Source: Candidatus Gastranaerophilales bacterium (GTDB lineage Bacteria; Cyanobacteriota; Vampirovibrionia; Gastranaerophilales; Gastranaerophilaceae). From it: a stretch of 47,516 nt of DNA. Each line of letters opens with the position of its first letter. Within the stretch, counting starts at the first letter, position 1. The position numbers and the translations under genes are program-made. The notes under the pieces were generated by a model, which was given only the letters and a program-made list of their open reading frames with translations, ran no database searches and had not been told where the DNA came from. The DNA is taken from positions 1 through 47,516 of the forward strand of contig CALUWM010000014.1 of NCBI GenBank assembly GCA_944324485.1. Reading direction: 5' to 3'. This document shows, piece by piece, positions 16,661 through 25,039 of the stretch.

Positions 16661-17971
16661 ATGTTTAAAGATGATGTTTTAAATTCTATAAATAAAATCA
16701 CAAAAAATGAAGAAATTTATCTTGTAGGAGGTTATTTAAGGAATTACTTTCTAAAAAAAGAAATTTCAAAAGATAGAGACTTGGTTTGTATAAACAATGC
16801 AAAAGAAATTGCAAAAGAAATTGCAAAAGAACTAAATGCAACATTTATAGAACTTGACGAAAAAAATCAGATATATAGAGTTGTATTACAGGATAAAGAA
16901 AATTATTTTGATATTTCTAATGCGCTTGAAAATGATATTCTAAAAGATGCCAAAAGAAGAGATTTTACTATAAACTCAATATTTTATGACATAAACAAAA
17001 AAGAAATCTACGATCCCCTCAATGGCATTAATGATATTAAAAACAAAATAATAAAAACATCCAATTTAAACAATCTTGACGAAGATCCTCTAAGATACTT
17101 AAGAATGTATCGTTTTATGTCGCAAACAGGATTTAGCATAGAAAAAAATCTTGAAATATATTCAAAAAACAATTTTAAAAAAGTCCTAACTTGTGCCAAA
17201 GAAAGAATAAATTATGAAATTTTACAAATTTTTTCAGGCAATTTTTTAACGGAAACACTCTTAAAAATGCACGAAAACAATGAACTGGAAGTAATTTTTC
17301 CTTTCGTCAAAGAAATTAAAAGAATTCCCCCAAATTCTCATCATCATCTTGACTTAGTCAATCACTCAATAGAAACCGTAAAAAATATAAGAACAAACAA
17401 TCCACTGCTAAAAATAGCGGCTTTTTATCATGATATTGGAAAACCCTCTACATGGACAATTGAACCCCAAGGAAGACACCGTTTTATAGGTCATGACATA
17501 AAAGGAGCTGAGCTTGCAAAAAAAGAATTATACGAACTCAAATTTTCAAACAAACAAATTGCATACATATCAAAAATGATAAAATACCACATTTATCCTG
17601 CTAGCCTAATAAACTGTAACGACAACAAAAAAGCATATGCAAGATTTATAAGAAAACTTGGTAATGAAACACCGGATATTATAGAACTATCAAGAGCTGA
17701 TAGGCTTGCAGCACAAGGTGAAGCAGTAAGCAAAGAAATGATTAATATGGCTTTAGACCACTTAAACAAGCTTTTAAATTACTACATCGAAATTCAATCA
17801 ATTATCAAAAATCCAAAAAGTCTTTTAAACGGCAATGAAATTATGAAAATTTTAAACATAAAGCCTTCAAGAAAAATTGGAATAATAATACAAATGATAC
17901 AAGAAGCGCAACTATCGGGAGAGATTACAACAAAAGAAGATGCGATTAACTATATAAAAAATATAAAATAA
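16661..17971 (+). CDS. cca: CCA-adding enzyme / poly(A) polymerase family with HD domain
   Basis: A 436-residue class II nucleotidyltransferase. The head has LVGGYLRNYFLKKE and SKDRDLV, the family's GG...RD and catalytic DxD, then KRRDFTINSIFYD and LRMYRFMSQTGF. Near residue 265 is an HD phosphohydrolase motif, AAFYHDIGKP. It adds or repairs the 3' CCA of tRNAs. The two tRNA genes in this window lack an encoded CCA, so such an enzyme is needed. It follows rsmE with a 2-base gap and is probably co-transcribed. A poly(A) polymerase role cannot be excluded from sequence. Confidence 0.9.
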   Translation: MFKDDVLNSINKITKNEEIYLVGGYLRNYFLKKEISKDRDLVCINNAKEIAKEIAKELNATFIELDEKNQIYRVVLQDKENYFDISNALENDILKDAKRRDFTINSIFYDINKKEIYDPLNGINDIKNKIIKTSNLNNLDEDPLRYLRMYRFMSQTGFSIEKNLEIYSKNNFKKVLTCAKERINYEILQIFSGNFLTETLLKMHENNELEVIFPFVKEIKRIPPNSHHHLDLVNHSIETVKNIRTNNPLLKIAAFYHDIGKPSTWTIEPQGRHRFIGHDIKGAELAKKELYELKFSNKQIAYISKMIKYHIYPASLINCNDNKKAYARFIRKLGNETPDIIELSRADRLAAQGEAVSKEMINMALDHLNKLLNYYIEIQSIIKNPKSLLNGNEIMKILNIKPSRKIGIIIQMIQEAQLSGEITTKEDAINYIKNIK

Positions 17972-17972
17972 A

Positions 17973-17994
17973 GCCGTTAAATTTCTTTAACGGC
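17973..17994. terminator. Terminator between cca and the 125-aa gene
   Basis: GCCGTTAAA pairs with TTTAACGGC around a TTTC loop. The U-rich tail is better on the minus strand (TTTATTTTATATTTT). It serves converging genes. Confidence 0.75.
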
Positions 17995-18039
17995 ATAAAA
18001 TTAAACAATAGAGGAGAATAAGGAAAACTTCTCTTGACT

Positions 18040-18417
18040 TTACTCAGCAGCAAATATATGAGCTGCAAAAGCAAGTCTGTTATCAGCTGATAGCATTGGA
18101 AATTCTTCTTCAAGTACGTCTGCTATTTTGCCTACACCGGTTTCAAATTCACCCATCATGGCTTCAATATCTGCTATTCTGTCTTCCGTTAAAAATTCCG
18201 CAGGATTTACTTCTTTTTTAGACACAATATTAACTTGTGCCAAATTTTGTAGTCCCTGCGTTTCCATAGCACCAAGCATCTTTTCAGGATTAAATGTGCT
18301 AATGCTTTCCTTTCTTAATTCTTCCGCTTTGCTTTCTTCCGGTCTTTCTTCTTTTGCCTGTCTTGCACCAGAATTACCAATCGAAAAATTGCCAAATCTC
18401 ACCTGATTAATGTCCAT
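18040..18417 (-). CDS. Hypothetical 125-aa protein with a flagellar-type promoter
   Basis: I do not recognise the family. It is soluble and acidic, begins MDINQVRFGNFSIGNSG, has a charged linker (EERPEESKAEELRKES) and ends in a helical domain (EDRIADIEAMMGEFETGVGK and on to AHIFAAE). The ATG has AAGGAG 9 bases upstream. A sigma-28-like promoter (TAAAGTTT, 12 nt, GACGATAC) precedes it. Flagellin, the nearest other gene with such a promoter, lies about 2.3 kb away on the same strand. It may belong to the motility regulon (inference). The RFGNF segment resembles the N-terminal F-x-G motifs of neighbouring lineage-specific proteins. Confidence 0.7.
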   Translation of the reverse strand: MDINQVRFGNFSIGNSGARQAKEERPEESKAEELRKESISTFNPEKMLGAMETQGLQNLAQVNIVSKKEVNPAEFLTEDRIADIEAMMGEFETGVGKIADVLEEEFPMLSADNRLAFAAHIFAAE

Positions 18418-18461
18418 TGTCGAAGCTCCTTATTCCTATATCTTTATTGTCTACATAAGGA

Positions 18462-18489
18462 GTATCGTCAAATATTCAAATAAACTTTA
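18462..18489 (-). promoter_or_regulatory. Sigma-28-like promoter of the 125-aa gene
   Basis: On the minus strand TAAAGTTT (a perfect match to the E. coli FliA -35 element) is followed, after 12 nt, by GACGATAC (six of eight to GCCGATAT). The spacer is one base longer than usual. Confidence 0.5.
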
Positions 18490-18522
18490 GGATTCAAAAA
18501 AATCTTTTTACAATTTGTTACA

Positions 18523-19110
18523 TTATTCTTTTGATTTTTTTACAATCAAATAAAACTCTTGTCCTTCTTTAATATCTACTTGATGCCCATATTCAACATA
18601 AGATAAAAAAGAATCATCATAAACTTGTTTTACTCCGGATTTAAGCCTGTTATCTTCTTTATTTTCTTTCACTCCATCAACAAAAGACACTCCGTATGAA
18701 AATCCGGTAACAAACAAATTTCCTACTGTGCTCACTGCTTTTTTTGCTATTTTTTTTGGAGGAGTTTTTTTCACTTCTTCAACAGATAAAACTTTTTGAG
18801 CGTACTTTGCAACCATTTTAGGCTTTATTTCATGTGTTCCTTTTTTATCAGAATAACTTACAACATCAAAATAAATCTTAGCATCTCTTTTTGCCCTTGT
18901 TGGTTTAGTTATTTTTTTTAAAGTACAGTTTAAGATATCTCCTCTTAGCATATAAACATCGTTTAAAATTCCATCTTCAATTAACATAACTTGAAAATTA
19001 GCCGTGGGGTTGACTGTACTAAAATCATTCATAGCACTAACATGTAATTTATCTGCCGCAAAAACAGGACTCATCATTATTAACATCAAAAAATATATTA
19101 TTTTTTTCAT
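18523..19110 (-). CDS. Secreted hypothetical protein (195 aa)
   Basis: The signal peptide is MKKIIYFLMLIMMSPVFA, followed by ADKLHVS. The mature part is about 177 residues, rich in Lys and beta-prone, with no lipobox. I do not recognise it. Segments such as RAKRDAKIYFDVVSY and the end VDIKEGQEFYLIVKKSKE suggest an envelope protein with a C-terminal beta domain. A stretch near 140-160 (KAVSTVGNLFVTGFSYG) is weakly hydrophobic. It is monocistronic, with no obvious link to its neighbours. Confidence 0.65.
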   Translation of the reverse strand: MKKIIYFLMLIMMSPVFAADKLHVSAMNDFSTVNPTANFQVMLIEDGILNDVYMLRGDILNCTLKKITKPTRAKRDAKIYFDVVSYSDKKGTHEIKPKMVAKYAQKVLSVEEVKKTPPKKIAKKAVSTVGNLFVTGFSYGVSFVDGVKENKEDNRLKSGVKQVYDDSFLSYVEYGHQVDIKEGQEFYLIVKKSKE

Positions 19111-19203
19111 AATACTAACCCAAAAAACTATTCCTAATATAATTTATAGCACATGGCAAAATAATTAAAATGATTAATTTAAAGTATATAATTTACTCAT
19201 CTG

Positions 19204-21195
19204 CTAAGATGCCAATTTATCAATAAACTTATAATATCCGGACATAAATCCTTCTTTATGTTCTTTTTGATATTTTTCAAGTTCTTCTTTGGTCATTTTC
19301 CTAGATGGCATTCCGGTAAGTATTCTTGAAACCGAATCAGTCAAAATCGTGCTCAATGCAACCACAATAGCAGCAGATTTTATAGAACTGTTGTATTGTT
19401 TTTGGAATAAACTGTTAAGTGAGCCTGATATTATTATTTGAACTGTCATTCTAAAGAACTTATTTATTCCTCTTAATCTGGCATCTTTTTGAGCTTCATA
19501 TTTTGTGCTTCCATTTCTTATAGACGAATTAAATTCATCATTCATATTAAACCACATGCCGGATAAAGTACCCAAAGTCTGTGCTGCTACTGCTATTTTA
19601 GAATTATTACAAGATGATGAAGTAACATTATTATTTGATAATAAACGCATTTTATCAAAATACTTCATAAACTCTTCTTTAGCTTTATCTTTATCTGGAT
19701 ATTTTTCTTTAAATTCCATAAAGGTTTTATATATATTTTTTATTCCATATTCATCTTTTATATATTCACTCTTTTGCTTTGCAGGAGTTTTTCTTATTGC
19801 ATCAATAAACTTAGAAAACATTTTATAAGGATATGAAACAAGTTCTTTAACAAACCTAAAAGGAGCAGTCTTTAATGCCTTTAAGTCCTTAAGTTTAACT
19901 TCTATACCAAATATTTTTTTAGTTTTATAATCTCTTCCGATAATGATTTCATTTGAATTAGACTTAATATCATATAATGCACGATTAAATTTTGTAGTTA
20001 GACAATATTCTTTTCTACCCCCTAATATATTCATTAACTCTTCTAAATCTTCTTTTTTTGCAACTATATCTTCTGTTACACTTTCATTAAATTTATTAGA
20101 TTTTTCTTTTAATTTATTACCAATAATTTCTCCGACTTTTGTATGACCCTTTAAAAAACTTAAAAAATACCCAGCTGCAATACTTGTTGCGCAAAATAAA
20201 AGAATATTTTTAAAACTTAATAAAGGTTTTTTATTATTCGTTTTAGTTTTTAAAGTTTGTTTCTTTTCTTCTAACTCTTTTATTTTATTTTCTCTGGCTG
20301 CATTCATATATTCATTCATAGTCAAATTTGAAGAATTATTTTTATCCTCAGCTACTTTAATTCTCCTAATGGGCATTTTACTTGTTTTTCTTGAAACTAT
20401 ACGAGATACTAAACCTATTAATGTACCTATTACAGCAGAACCCCAAATGCTCTTATTAACTGTTTTTGAAAAACAAGCAAACACTGCAAATTGAGTCAAT
20501 GCTTCACAAATATTTTCTTTTATTTCTTGACCCTGTTTTAAATACTGTTCTTTTCTTGCTTCTTCTTTGGTTTTTCCTTTTTGAATAGATTTATTATAAA
20601 AATCATTTCCCAAAAACAAAGCAGCAGTAAAGCCTGAAACTATCCTTGCCCAAAATCTTTCTTTTTTAGTATCATAAACTGCCTTATCATCCGCCATTGA
20701 GCTATTTAATAATTCATTTAGTTTACTGTTAATTTTGATACTGGCTTGATTACAGCCATTATTACACATTATTTCAAAATTTTTCTCTGATGGGGAAATC
20801 CCTTTAAGAGCATTTATACCGTTTTCTTGCATCCCTTGAAGAGCCCTTATTGTATCTTCAAGCTCAACAGACTCTCTATATTGTTGTAAAAATTTAGAAT
20901 TATTTAAAGCAGAATCAGGAAATTTTTTACCTATGGCATCAATTATATCCATAGGTATACCCAAAAAAGATTTTAATCCGCTTATTACTTTTCTTTTTTT
21001 TGAATCATCAAGGATAAATTTATTTCCATCGATTGTTTGGGTATTATTACCTACCCTTTCAAGTAATCTATCATATAGTCCACCCATCCCCTTATTAATA
21101 GAATTTTTTACACGTAGCAAATCATCAGCACTTTGTACAACCTTGCCTTTAAATTGCATATTAGATTTACTAAAATTTAAATTAACGTTTTTCAT
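19204..21195 (-). CDS. Membrane protein with internal duplication, lineage-specific
   Basis: The start at 21195 (MKNVNLNFSKSNMQFKGKVV) is preferred: it places an FKG motif at residues 15-17, as in neighbouring lineage-specific proteins. A longer frame to 21264 lacks a ribosome site and would read through a hairpin. The 663-residue protein contains two related modules, about residues 181-280 and 535-634. Each has a hydrophobic helix, then NDFYNKSIQKGKTKEEARK or NDEFNSSIRNGSTKYEAQK, then two hydrophobic segments ending in SRIVSRKTSKMP or SRILTGMPSRKM. A third hydrophobic stretch lies between. I do not recognise the family. It is probably an integral membrane protein of unknown role. Confidence 0.7.
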   Translation of the reverse strand: MKNVNLNFSKSNMQFKGKVVQSADDLLRVKNSINKGMGGLYDRLLERVGNNTQTIDGNKFILDDSKKRKVISGLKSFLGIPMDIIDAIGKKFPDSALNNSKFLQQYRESVELEDTIRALQGMQENGINALKGISPSEKNFEIMCNNGCNQASIKINSKLNELLNSSMADDKAVYDTKKERFWARIVSGFTAALFLGNDFYNKSIQKGKTKEEARKEQYLKQGQEIKENICEALTQFAVFACFSKTVNKSIWGSAVIGTLIGLVSRIVSRKTSKMPIRRIKVAEDKNNSSNLTMNEYMNAARENKIKELEEKKQTLKTKTNNKKPLLSFKNILLFCATSIAAGYFLSFLKGHTKVGEIIGNKLKEKSNKFNESVTEDIVAKKEDLEELMNILGGRKEYCLTTKFNRALYDIKSNSNEIIIGRDYKTKKIFGIEVKLKDLKALKTAPFRFVKELVSYPYKMFSKFIDAIRKTPAKQKSEYIKDEYGIKNIYKTFMEFKEKYPDKDKAKEEFMKYFDKMRLLSNNNVTSSSCNNSKIAVAAQTLGTLSGMWFNMNDEFNSSIRNGSTKYEAQKDARLRGINKFFRMTVQIIISGSLNSLFQKQYNSSIKSAAIVVALSTILTDSVSRILTGMPSRKMTKEELEKYQKEHKEGFMSGYYKFIDKLAS

Positions 21196-21234
21196 AAAAA
21201 AGCTTGTATCGAAAATTAAAGTTTCTACAAGCTT
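21196..21234 (-). terminator. Hairpin with U-run abutting the start of the duplicated membrane protein
   Basis: AAGCTTGTA (minus strand, 21234-21226) pairs with TACAAGCTT (21208-21200). An inner GAAA/TTTC pairing is possible, and TTTT follows immediately before ATG at 21195. It could terminate the upstream 151-aa gene or act as a leader element for the gene below. Confidence 0.55.
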
Positions 21235-21304
21235 TATAATGTATGTAAATATAATAAATTGCATTAAAATAACAATTTATTAATAAATATTAACAAATTA
21301 AAAA

Positions 21305-21760
21305 TTAATCAGGAAAATAAAAATCACAAAGTTCCATTAGTGCCGTTACTCGGGGTTTTTCCGGTTCAGAATTTATATTCGAGGATCTACGCTTACCATT
21401 ATTAAATCTTTCTTCAGGCGGTTCTGCTAAAATTTCATTAATCGTATTTGTTTTCAATCCAAATAAAGTTAATCCTTCTTTATCTTTTATAGGTAAATTC
21501 TTATACAAATCGGATACGCTTACTTCAAGTCCATTTTTAATAAGAAATTCTGCATCTATATTAGCTGCTATTCTTCCGTCAGGCAATGTATATGCTTCAA
21601 TAAACTCAGCTTCATCTATACTTTTAAAAAATTTTTGTGGATAATAGCCTTCATTCTCTACCCATTTTGCCGCTTTGTTTCTGGTTTCTTCGTCTCTAAA
21701 TTTCCCAAAACTTACTTTTTTTGGATTGTACCTATTCATTGAAATCGGTGAAATTCTCAT
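21305..21760 (-). CDS. Hypothetical protein (151 aa)
   Basis: I do not recognise the family. It begins MRISPISMNRYNPKKVSFGK, so the N-terminus ends in an F-G-K motif like the FKG motifs of its neighbours. The remainder is soluble and acidic: RNKAAKWVENEGYYPQKFF, then EAYTLPDGRIAANIDAEF, then a Pro/Arg/Ser-rich linker (EPPEERFNNGKRRSS) and a last helix ALMELCDFYFPD. The frame starts with GAGAGG-like sequence 10-15 bases upstream. It lies alone between the tRNA genes and the membrane protein gene. Confidence 0.6.
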   Translation of the reverse strand: MRISPISMNRYNPKKVSFGKFRDEETRNKAAKWVENEGYYPQKFFKSIDEAEFIEAYTLPDGRIAANIDAEFLIKNGLEVSVSDLYKNLPIKDKEGLTLFGLKTNTINEILAEPPEERFNNGKRRSSNINSEPEKPRVTALMELCDFYFPD

Positions 21761-21980
21761 AACCTAACAACCTCTCTTTATTTACTACAAACCTCATATT
21801 ACAAAAATAATAGAAATCAAAAACAAATGCAATAACTAAATTATATAAATTATATTTTTATATAATATAAACACCTAAAACGCACTTATAAACAATTCAA
21901 ACGTACATTAAGAAATGTTACTAAACAAACTTACAATAAAAAATAAATCAAAGTTAATCATATATATTAAAATAAAAATC

Positions 21981-22053
<73 letters not shown>

Positions 22054-22100
22054 AGAACATGTATACTATAAAATAAGTTTGTGTTAAAATCAAGTCAAAT

Positions 22101-22174
22101 GTCCACGTAGTTCAGATGGATAGAACGTCACCCTCCTAAGGTGAATGTCGGAGGTTCGAATCCTCTCGTGGACA
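22101..22174 (+). tRNA. tRNA-Arg (anticodon CCT)
   Basis: Acceptor GTCCACG / CGTGGAC, D arm GTTC...GAAC, anticodon stem TCACC/GGTGA with loop CTCCTAA, T arm GGAGG TTCGAAT CCTCT, discriminator A. No 3' CCA is encoded. It lies 153 bp upstream of the helicase-HNH operon. I looked for a repeat of its 3' end after that operon and saw none. Confidence 0.95.
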
Positions 22175-22327
22175 TTCTTTTAATGCTTATAAATTATCCG
22201 AAATGAATATCAAAACACTTTTTTCTCAAGTATTTTTCAATATAAATTTAAAGTTTTATTTTATACGAAATTAATTAACAAAAAATATTATTCACAAGTA
22301 TTAAATAAATAAAACGAGAGAAAAACT

Positions 22328-25039
22328 ATGCTAACACCAATACAAAACATTACTTTTACGCTGTCAGGAATTAAAAGACAACCTAAGAAAAACAAAAAAA
22401 TATGCAAAGAATGCACTCCTTTACATTTATCAATATATTCAAAAAACGTTAATTTTAAAGGATATTATCAACCACATCAACCCAGTTTTCAAGACACATT
22501 AAATGAAAACTACTTTCAATTACCAAAAATTAAATTTAAAGATGGCTCAACTTATCAATTAAGACCTGACCAACACCAACTTGAATGTGCAAAAAAATTA
22601 TATAAAGGCGACTCTGTGGTCTTCTGTGCACCCACAGGAACAGGTAAAACCGCAGTAGCGCACTATGCAATAACATCAAACTTAAAAAAAGGCAAAAAAA
22701 CAATATACACAACCCCCCAAAAAGCACTTGCTAATGATAAACTAAGAGAATTTAGAAAAATATACGGAACAGACAATGTAGGGCTTCTAACCGGAGACAT
22801 AAAAATAAACACAAACGCACCTATCCAAATAATGACAACGGAAATATACAACAATCAATCAAGCGAGTTAAAAGAAAACTCAAAAAACATTGGAACTGTC
22901 ATTTTTGACGAGGCTCATTATATTTCAGATGAAGACAGGGGTAACGTTTGGGAAAATTCAATTATAAACACTCCTTTTGATAAAATTCAAATTTTATGTT
23001 TATCTGCAACGATAGGAAATAGCGATGAACTTACAAATTGGATACAATCCTTAAGTACCAAAAGGCAAGTATCAAAAATAGAGGTCAATCCAAAAGAAAG
23101 ATTTGTCCCTCTTGTCTGGTATATACACCAAGAAAATGAAGATATAAATGCCCCTAAATTCATACCAATTAAAGAGGGGTTTATTAATTTAGATAATTTA
23201 GATTCAAAAAATCCAACAGAAAGACAAAAAAGAGCACTTGAAGTAATATTTAAAGCTCAAAACGACATAGATGAATACTATGAAATGACTTTTGAACAAT
23301 ATGAAAAAGAAGCCAACAAACTAAAATCATACTTTAAAAACAAAGGAGAAATCAACGAAGATGATTTTAGAGAACTTTTAAGCAGCAACTATCCAAAACT
23401 AAATAAAGTTCAAAAAGAAGAAATTATACAATTCTTAATTGATACAGAAAACCAACAAATCAAAAAATTACACCCAAAACATCACGAAGACAACTATAAA
23501 AGCCTTATTCAAGATTTACAAGAAAGCGACATGCTACCTGCTTTAATATTTAAATTATCCAAAAAAGCATGCAGTGATATTGCACAAACTTTAAAAGAAG
23601 AAAAAGTTGACCTTACAACAGACGAAGAAAAAGAACAAATTTCAAAAATCATACAAGATTACCTATCTAGAAATATCTATCTTGGAGTAAATTTTGATAA
23701 GGAAATGCTTTTAAAAGGTTTTGCTTTTCATCATGCAGGAATATTACCTTCATACAAAAAACTTATTGAAGAACTATTTTCAAAAAAATTATTAAAAGTT
23801 GTAATTGCAACTTCTACACTTTCAACAGGTATAAACATGCCTGCTAAAACAACCGTAATCTCAGACACTTCATTTAAAAAATATAACCCGCTCACAGAAG
23901 AAATTGAATATTTTGACCTATCTGCAAATGATTTTCATCAAATGACAGGAAGAGCCGGACGAAGAGGAATTGACTCATTAGGAAACGCTGTTTTGTATAA
24001 CTTAAGAACACCTGATTATGGCTTTGAAAAACCTAAAAATAAACAAACAGAAAAACAAAAAGAAGAAAAACCTGATGAACTTCAAAAAGCATATGAATTA
24101 ATTAATTCACAAGCAGACAACTTAAGAAGCTACTATAAACCCGATTGGCAAATACTTGCTAAATATTTTGAAGACAACTCCGATATGGATAAACTAAAAG
24201 AAATAATTGCTTCTTCATTTAAAATTTATTTATCAAAAGACCCCGAAAAAACCAAACGTTCACTTTTAAACAAATTTGAAAATTATAAACAAGTTCTTTT
24301 GAAACAAGGTTTTGTCCAAAAAGACAACAAAAATCAAATTACAATAACTCCAAAAGGAAGAATTTTAACCCTTAGTCAAGGATTAAATCCTCTTATGCTT
24401 GCAAGTTTAATATATGACGAAAAATTAAAAAATCTTAACTATGCACAATTATGTCAAATAATAAGCTACATTGCAGGTTCATCAGAACAAAAAGAAACGG
24501 AAGAAATGCCGATTTTAATCGATCAAAGGCTTTCCGGTATATTAAAATATGAAGCTGATTTTGAAAGCCAAAAAACTGATTTCGATGAAGCAAGAAAAAT
24601 ATATGAAGAAACAGAAAATAAAATCATTAGAAGCTTAATGGAAAGCAAAATTTCTCCAAAAGAAATCGTTTATTCAGATAGCTTTTCAGGATATTGCGGC
24701 TATCTTTGGGCACATTTAAACGATAAAAACGATGATTCAACAATTTCCAATTTCAGAAAAATAACCGGTTCAGGTTACAATCCTTTAACTCAAAAACAAA
24801 TTGCCGATATGAAAGATTCAGCATATGAATATTTAAGAAAAAGCTCTGAAGGAACTGTTTATGGTATAATTTCCCAAATGATTAGTATTTTAAAACAAAT
24901 TGATAAGATATGTGATTTCGCAATCCAAAACAAAGAACTGTATCCAAATCAAGAATACTACTCAGAGTTAAAAGAAAATGCTCAACTTGCAATGATTTTA
25001 ATTAAACAAAACCCAATTTATGATGAGATGTCTTTATGA
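22328..25039 (+). CDS. Ski2-like DEAH-box superfamily 2 helicase
   Basis: A 903-residue SF2 helicase. Motif I is APTGTGKT (101-108), motif II DEAH (194-197) and motif III SAT (226-228). The second RecA domain shows FHHAGILPSY (467-476), ATSTLSTGINMPAKT (494-508) and QMTGRAGRRG (538-547). The HHAG and TGINMPA forms are typical of the Ski2/Mtr4/Hel308 group, which unwinds RNA or DNA. Residues about 300-460 are an unusual charged insertion between the two RecA halves. The C-terminal third is helical, with no clear zinc or nuclease motif. The N-terminus carries a CKEC pair (26-29) and NVNFKGYY (41-47). Its stop overlaps the next gene (ATGA), so it is coupled to the HNH proteins. It could be a housekeeping RNA helicase, as found in cyanobacteria, or part of a nucleic-acid-processing or defence unit. 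Confidence 0.9.
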   Translation: MLTPIQNITFTLSGIKRQPKKNKKICKECTPLHLSIYSKNVNFKGYYQPHQPSFQDTLNENYFQLPKIKFKDGSTYQLRPDQHQLECAKKLYKGDSVVFCAPTGTGKTAVAHYAITSNLKKGKKTIYTTPQKALANDKLREFRKIYGTDNVGLLTGDIKINTNAPIQIMTTEIYNNQSSELKENSKNIGTVIFDEAHYISDEDRGNVWENSIINTPFDKIQILCLSATIGNSDELTNWIQSLSTKRQVSKIEVNPKERFVPLVWYIHQENEDINAPKFIPIKEGFINLDNLDSKNPTERQKRALEVIFKAQNDIDEYYEMTFEQYEKEANKLKSYFKNKGEINEDDFRELLSSNYPKLNKVQKEEIIQFLIDTENQQIKKLHPKHHEDNYKSLIQDLQESDMLPALIFKLSKKACSDIAQTLKEEKVDLTTDEEKEQISKIIQDYLSRNIYLGVNFDKEMLLKGFAFHHAGILPSYKKLIEELFSKKLLKVVIATSTLSTGINMPAKTTVISDTSFKKYNPLTEEIEYFDLSANDFHQMTGRAGRRGIDSLGNAVLYNLRTPDYGFEKPKNKQTEKQKEEKPDELQKAYELINSQADNLRSYYKPDWQILAKYFEDNSDMDKLKEIIASSFKIYLSKDPEKTKRSLLNKFENYKQVLLKQGFVQKDNKNQITITPKGRILTLSQGLNPLMLASLIYDEKLKNLNYAQLCQIISYIAGSSEQKETEEMPILIDQRLSGILKYEADFESQKTDFDEARKIYEETENKIIRSLMESKISPKEIVYSDSFSGYCGYLWAHLNDKNDDSTISNFRKITGSGYNPLTQKQIADMKDSAYEYLRKSSEGTVYGIISQMISILKQIDKICDFAIQNKELYPNQEYYSELKENAQLAMILIKQNPIYDEMSL

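Noticed and set aside
21196-21264. Longer start for the duplicated membrane protein
   Set aside because: The extra 23 residues start without a ribosome site and cross the hairpin. The inner start gives an FKG-motif N-terminus like its neighbours.
22262-22327. Sigma-28-like promoter (TAAAGTTT) before the helicase
   Set aside because: A -35-like TAAAGTTT occurs, but no CGATA-type -10 lies at the right distance. Chance in AT-rich DNA is likely.
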